The position numbers were made by a program, and so were the translations under genes. A stretch of DNA of 8,706 nt from CAZTYI01 sp964466185 (GTDB taxonomy: Bacteria; Chlamydiota; Chlamydiia; Chlamydiales; SM23-39). Of this stretch, positions 6,906-8,706 are shown piece by piece. The number at the start of each line of letters is the position of its first letter. Position 1 is the stretch's first letter. The DNA lies in assembly GCA_964466185.1 (NCBI GenBank), contig CAYXMS010000040.1, forward strand, positions 1-8,706, given 5' to 3'. A model generated the notes under the pieces. That model saw only the letters and a list, made by a program, of their open reading frames with translations, did no database searches and was not told the DNA's origin.

Positions 6906-6934
6906 GAGAAGATGCCCCTTCTCATTATTTTTTT
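6906..6934 (+). terminator. Terminator-like hairpin without an upstream gene
   Basis: GAGAAG (6906-6911) pairs with CTTCTC (6918-6923) across six bases, followed by ATTA and seven T residues (6928-6934). It has terminator form on the + strand, but no + strand gene precedes it for more than 2 kb. It would therefore end a small RNA, an antisense transcript or nothing at all. Confidence 0.5.
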
Positions 6935-6956
6935 ACTTTAGAAGTTTATTTAATAT

Positions 6957-6999
6957 AGTGTTTTACCTTTGAAATATTTTTCAAAGAACCCTATACACT
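6957..6999. other. Nested hairpin
   Basis: An inner 7-bp stem CTTTGAA (6967-6973) / TTCAAAG (6980-6986) with a six-base loop lies inside an outer 5-bp stem AGTGT (6957-6961) / ACACT (6995-6999). The design resembles the nested hairpin at 7093-7137. Confidence 0.5.
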
Positions 7000-7013
7000 T
7001 TATAAAAAACAGA

Positions 7014-7046
7014 AATGTCTTAAAGACATTATTCGCAAAAAGCGAA
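7014..7046. other. Two consecutive small stem-loops
   Basis: AATGTCT-TAA-AGACATT (7014-7030) is a 7-bp stem with a three-base loop. TTCGC-AAAAA-GCGAA (7032-7046) is a 5-bp stem following directly. They continue the hairpin series of this gene-free stretch. Confidence 0.5.
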
Positions 7047-7092
7047 ATATAAATTTAAACTATTTAAAATTTTTTAAGAAAGAAATATTTTT

Positions 7093-7137
7093 GGCACAAT
7101 TCATCCAACCATTAAAATGGTTGGTTTTCTTGTGTCC
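7093..7137 (+). terminator. Extended nested hairpin with terminator-like tail
   Basis: The core is a perfect 8-bp stem, CCAACCAT (7105-7112) / ATGGTTGG (7117-7124), with loop TAAA followed by TTTTCTT. A second stem encloses it: GGCACAA (7093-7099) pairs with TTGTG-CC (7130-7137, one bulged T). It may terminate a + strand transcript from the 6.8-7.1 kb stretch or form the end domain of a structured RNA. Confidence 0.55.
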
Positions 7138-7217
7138 TTTAGCGTAAAATACAATTTTTTTTCCGTTTTGTTGATATCTAGATTTAAAGTCGCTTTACCT
7201 CAATTTTTTTGAATTTT

Positions 7218-7253
7218 TGACAAAAAAAAATTAGAAAAAAATCGGTTTTGTCA
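7218..7253. promoter_or_regulatory. Inverted repeat upstream of the two-helix protein gene
   Basis: TGACAAAA (7218-7225) and TTTTGTCA (7246-7253) are a perfect 8-bp inverted repeat around 20 bases of A-rich sequence, about 50 bases before the gene start. TAATAT (7254-7259) abuts it and could be a -10 box, with a poor -35 (TTAGAA, 7231-7236) 17 bases earlier. The repeat could therefore be an operator or a long hairpin. The rest of 7138-7300 is AT-rich and shows nothing else I can name. Confidence 0.35.
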
Positions 7254-7289
7254 TAATATTGTGTTTCAAAAAAAAATGATCTTAAAAAA

Positions 7290-7296
7290 GAGGTGA
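7290..7296 (+). promoter_or_regulatory. Ribosome binding site deciding a TTG start
   Basis: GAGGTGA is complementary to the 16S rRNA tail over seven bases, and its GAGG core leaves seven bases to the TTG at 7301. No ATG or GTG start upstream of the membrane part is available in this frame, so TTG is the likely start. Confidence 0.7.
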
Positions 7297-7300
7297 AGTA

Positions 7301-7675
7301 TTGAGTTTTTTTACAGTACAGCGAGTTTCAGAACCAGATCCAGTTCAGCACAACAAGCAGGCTAAAAAAATATTAAAAGGAGATTTATTCCATCCTTGGC
7401 AGACTTTTAAGAAACAGTTGCCTTGTAAAACTGATAGTAAAATTTTTCATTTATTGATTTATGGAGGCCTCTTAACAGCTGCTGGCATGTATTTATTATT
7501 TGGCTTTTGGCCTATAAGTAACTTAATCTTTGGATCTAAGCATGTTATTTCTCAAATTATTTTTCATATTAGTTATTTTATTATAAATGTCGGCTGTATT
7601 AGCATCTTAGCCTCTACAATTTTTCGTATGATGCAATGGATTAGAGCGAATATTGAAGAAAATGTACTCTCTTAA
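7301..7675 (+). CDS. Small protein with a two-helix membrane hairpin (Inc-like)
   Basis: The 124-residue product has a polar N-terminus (1-46), two hydrophobic segments at about 48-77 and 82-108 separated by a short polar turn (GSKH, 78-81), and a short charged tail. Paired helices with a tight turn and no signal peptide are the hallmark of chlamydial inclusion-membrane (Inc) proteins, which are type III-secreted into the vacuole membrane. The match here is to shape only, not to a named family. The first helix opens with LLIYGGLLTAAG, close to CIYGKYLLAAAA at the same place in the USP-type gene downstream (8047), so the two may be paralogues. Its start is TTG with a good ribosome site. A decayed tnpB end follows within about 40 bases and could have removed a longer C-terminus. 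Function unknown. Confidence 0.7.
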   Translation: MSFFTVQRVSEPDPVQHNKQAKKILKGDLFHPWQTFKKQLPCKTDSKIFHLLIYGGLLTAAGMYLLFGFWPISNLIFGSKHVISQIIFHISYFIINVGCISILASTIFRMMQWIRANIEENVLS

Positions 7676-7715
7676 TTAAATATATTTTTTTAATAAATTA
7701 ATTTATGATGTGGCA

Positions 7716-7829
7716 AGGAGAATAAAATACCTTTTTGAAAAACAATATGTATGTAAATGCGGACTAAAGATCGACAGAGATCTGAACGCGGGAATAGATA
7801 TCATAAGGCTATTGGTATTGGTGGTTTAA
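7716..7829 (+). pseudogene. tnpB: 3' end of a tnpB gene (IS200/IS605-type)
   Basis: About 37 codons ending at the TAA at 7827-7829 encode the classical TnpB C-terminus: the second half of the zinc ribbon (CKCG, 7752-7763) followed by the RuvC-III motif IDRDLNAGIDI (7770-7802), whose aspartate is part of the nuclease active site in intact TnpB. The first CxxC pair, the rest of the RuvC domain and any start codon are missing, so this is a dead fragment of a gene normally about 400 codons long. TnpB is the RNA-guided nuclease of these elements and an ancestor of Cas12. The sequence directly downstream is the matching right end. Confidence 0.85.
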
Positions 7830-7902
7830 AGCCTGGGAAACTGCTGGGGTTGCTCGGAGATAGGAATTAGGAATTCTTTGCCTTTAGATGAGAAAGGTTC
7901 AA
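7830..7902 (+). mobile_element. IS200/IS605-type right end (omegaRNA-like), copy B
   Basis: Follows the tnpB stop directly and aligns by hand at about 80% with copy A (418-490). Most differences are C-to-T or G-to-A, as expected of decay towards AT. It ends GGTTCAA, and TCAA is the right-end cleavage sequence known for the family member IS608, so I place the tip at 7902. The terminal hairpin that is clear in copy A has largely decayed here. No left end and no tnpA were found. Confidence 0.65.
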
Positions 7903-7978
7903 TTAATATTATCCTTATTTTTATTTTTTTTAAGTTTTTTGCATGCTTTTTTAGTAATATAAAAATAATTGTTTAAAA

Positions 7979-8007
7979 TTGAATTAAATCTATTTTAATT
8001 TTATAAT
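7979..8007 (+). promoter_or_regulatory. Sigma-70-type promoter of the USP-like gene
   Basis: TTGAAT (7979-7984) and TATAAT (8002-8007) are exactly 17 bases apart: a perfect -10 box and four of six matches at -35. Transcription would begin near 8014, about 33 bases before the ATG, inside the TAA repeat. Confidence 0.65.
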
Positions 8008-8018
8008 AATAATAATAA
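8004..8018 (+). repeat. (TAA)5 microsatellite in a promoter/leader
   Basis: Five TAA units begin inside the -10 box and run into the leader of the USP-like gene. Slippage would shift the spacing between promoter and ribosome site (AAGGT, 8032-8036) or create alternative -10 boxes. Confidence 0.7.
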
Positions 8019-8046
8019 TTTAATAAAAATAAAGGTAAGATTAAAA

Positions 8047-8676
8047 ATGACTGTTTCCGCTAGTCCTTTAACTACAGCAGCTATATCTATTGGAATTCAA
8101 ACAAAAGAACCGGAGGGTTCTTTAGCTTGTTCGAAAGATTTAAAAGTAAGATCTTATATAGATATGGAAGTTACTGCTCAAAAAATTATGCAGCTATGTA
8201 TTTATGGCAAATATTTGTTAGCAGCAGCAGCAGCAGTTTTATTTATTGTATTCCCGTTTTTTAGTACTTTGGCAATAGAAATATTGACAGCCAAAGAGGT
8301 TGCAATTATAGGAGTAACACTTGCAACAACCGGCGGGCTGGCTTTGGTTATTCCTGAGATTCAACAGCTGTCAAATGTTAAAAAATTGCAAAAGTACAAA
8401 AAGATAAAAAAAGATTTTAATTTAGCTAGTTTAGATAATTATTCACCAGTTCCTATCGATATTAAAAAAGCCCAACATATAGTTCCTTCTTTTCTAGCAA
8501 ATAGGGGTAATACTTGCTGGATTGATTCTTTTATGCAAATTGTTTTAAATAGCGATCTTTTATTAAATAGCTTAATCAATCCTAAAAATGAACAAAGCCA
8601 AAACATAGAAGACAAGTTAATTGAAAAAAGAACTTTAGCAGCTTTTCATCAAGATAAAGCAACATCTTTTCTGTAA
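8047..8676 (+). CDS. Membrane-hairpin protein with truncated ubiquitin-specific protease domain
   Basis: The 209 residues comprise a polar N-terminus (1-45), two hydrophobic segments at about 52-79 and 85-103 with a short turn (TAKE, 81-84), a lysine-rich linker (111-123) and, from about 145, the Cys-box of a ubiquitin C-terminal hydrolase (USP/C19): NRGNTCWIDSFMQIVLNS (152-169), with Cys157 as the predicted nucleophile. The family removes ubiquitin from host proteins; such genes in intracellular bacteria are usually secreted effectors, and the membrane hairpin suggests attachment to the vacuole membrane. Intact USP domains exceed 250 residues and end with a His box. Here the frame stops 52 residues after the cysteine. 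A +1 shift in the T run near 8668-8671 would keep the frame open to the window edge, so this may be a broken or frameshifted gene. The ATG has AAGGT ten bases upstream and a good promoter. Confidence 0.75.
   Translation: MTVSASPLTTAAISIGIQTKEPEGSLACSKDLKVRSYIDMEVTAQKIMQLCIYGKYLLAAAAAVLFIVFPFFSTLAIEILTAKEVAIIGVTLATTGGLALVIPEIQQLSNVKKLQKYKKIKKDFNLASLDNYSPVPIDIKKAQHIVPSFLANRGNTCWIDSFMQIVLNSDLLLNSLINPKNEQSQNIEDKLIEKRTLAAFHQDKATSFL
8221..8235 (+). repeat. (GCA)5 microsatellite encoding poly-alanine in a membrane helix
   Basis: Five GCA codons encode Ala59-Ala63 in the first hydrophobic segment of the USP-like protein. Unit gain or loss stays in frame and would only lengthen or shorten the helix. 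Confidence 0.75.
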
Positions 8677-8706
8677 ATTCGGCCAATATTCCTCATATTT
8701 TTAAAT

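Noticed and set aside
7217..7222. TTGACA as a -35 box for the gene at 7301
   Set aside because: The hexamer is perfect, but the nearest -10-like box (CATAAT, 7252-7257) is 29 bases away, too far for a sigma-70 promoter.
8004..8018. TAA repeats and hairpin series as a CRISPR array
   Set aside because: There are no regularly spaced repeats of 20-40 bases with unique spacers anywhere in the window, and no cas genes.

Overview
The window looks like part of an AT-rich genome of an obligate intracellular bacterium, most likely an amoeba-associated member of the Chlamydiae. This is inference. The support is the low GC content, many orphan proteins, a eukaryotic-type ubiquitin-specific protease (USP) Cys-box behind a two-helix hydrophobic hairpin of the kind found in chlamydial inclusion-membrane proteins, and decayed insertion sequences. 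There is no rRNA or marker gene to fix the taxon.

Layout. Positions 1-395 hold no convincing gene. Positions 396-490 are a small GC-richer island, the right end of a decayed IS200/IS605-type (TnpB) element. It runs straight into the ribosome site of an orphan gene (509-1144, + strand) with a hydrophobic C-terminus. Six bases later comes a short Sua5/TsaC-type threonylcarbamoyl-AMP synthase (1151-1792), then a 912-residue fusion of an ADP-forming acyl-CoA synthetase with a C-terminal GNAT domain (1855-4593). On the opposite strand, overlapping the end of that gene by 23 bp, is an orphan 379-residue protein (4571-5710). Behind it are a strong intrinsic terminator and an adenylate kinase (5779-6510, - strand). 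With its best-supported start, the kinase carries an N-terminal Sec-type signal sequence, which is unusual for this normally cytosolic enzyme.

The stretch 6568-7300 has no intact gene. It contains the adenylate kinase promoter, a C-terminal scrap of an OsmC/Ohr-family gene, and an unusual run of at least six stem-loops between 6827 and 7137, two of them followed by T tracts on the + strand. The last part (7301-8706, + strand) looks like an effector locus. It holds a 124-residue protein with two closely spaced membrane helices, a decayed tnpB 3' end with its right end (7716-7902), and a gene with a good promoter at 7979-8007 encoding a two-helix membrane hairpin followed by a USP Cys-box. That last reading frame stops about 50 residues after the catalytic cysteine and is either truncated or frameshifted.

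How the genes relate. The Sua5, acyl-CoA synthetase and adenylate kinase genes are metabolic or tRNA-modification functions with no obvious joint pathway. The two hydrophobic-hairpin genes near the right edge share a motif and similar architecture and may be host-interaction genes. The two TnpB right ends, about 7.4 kb apart in the same orientation, show that mobile elements have shaped both edges of the window.
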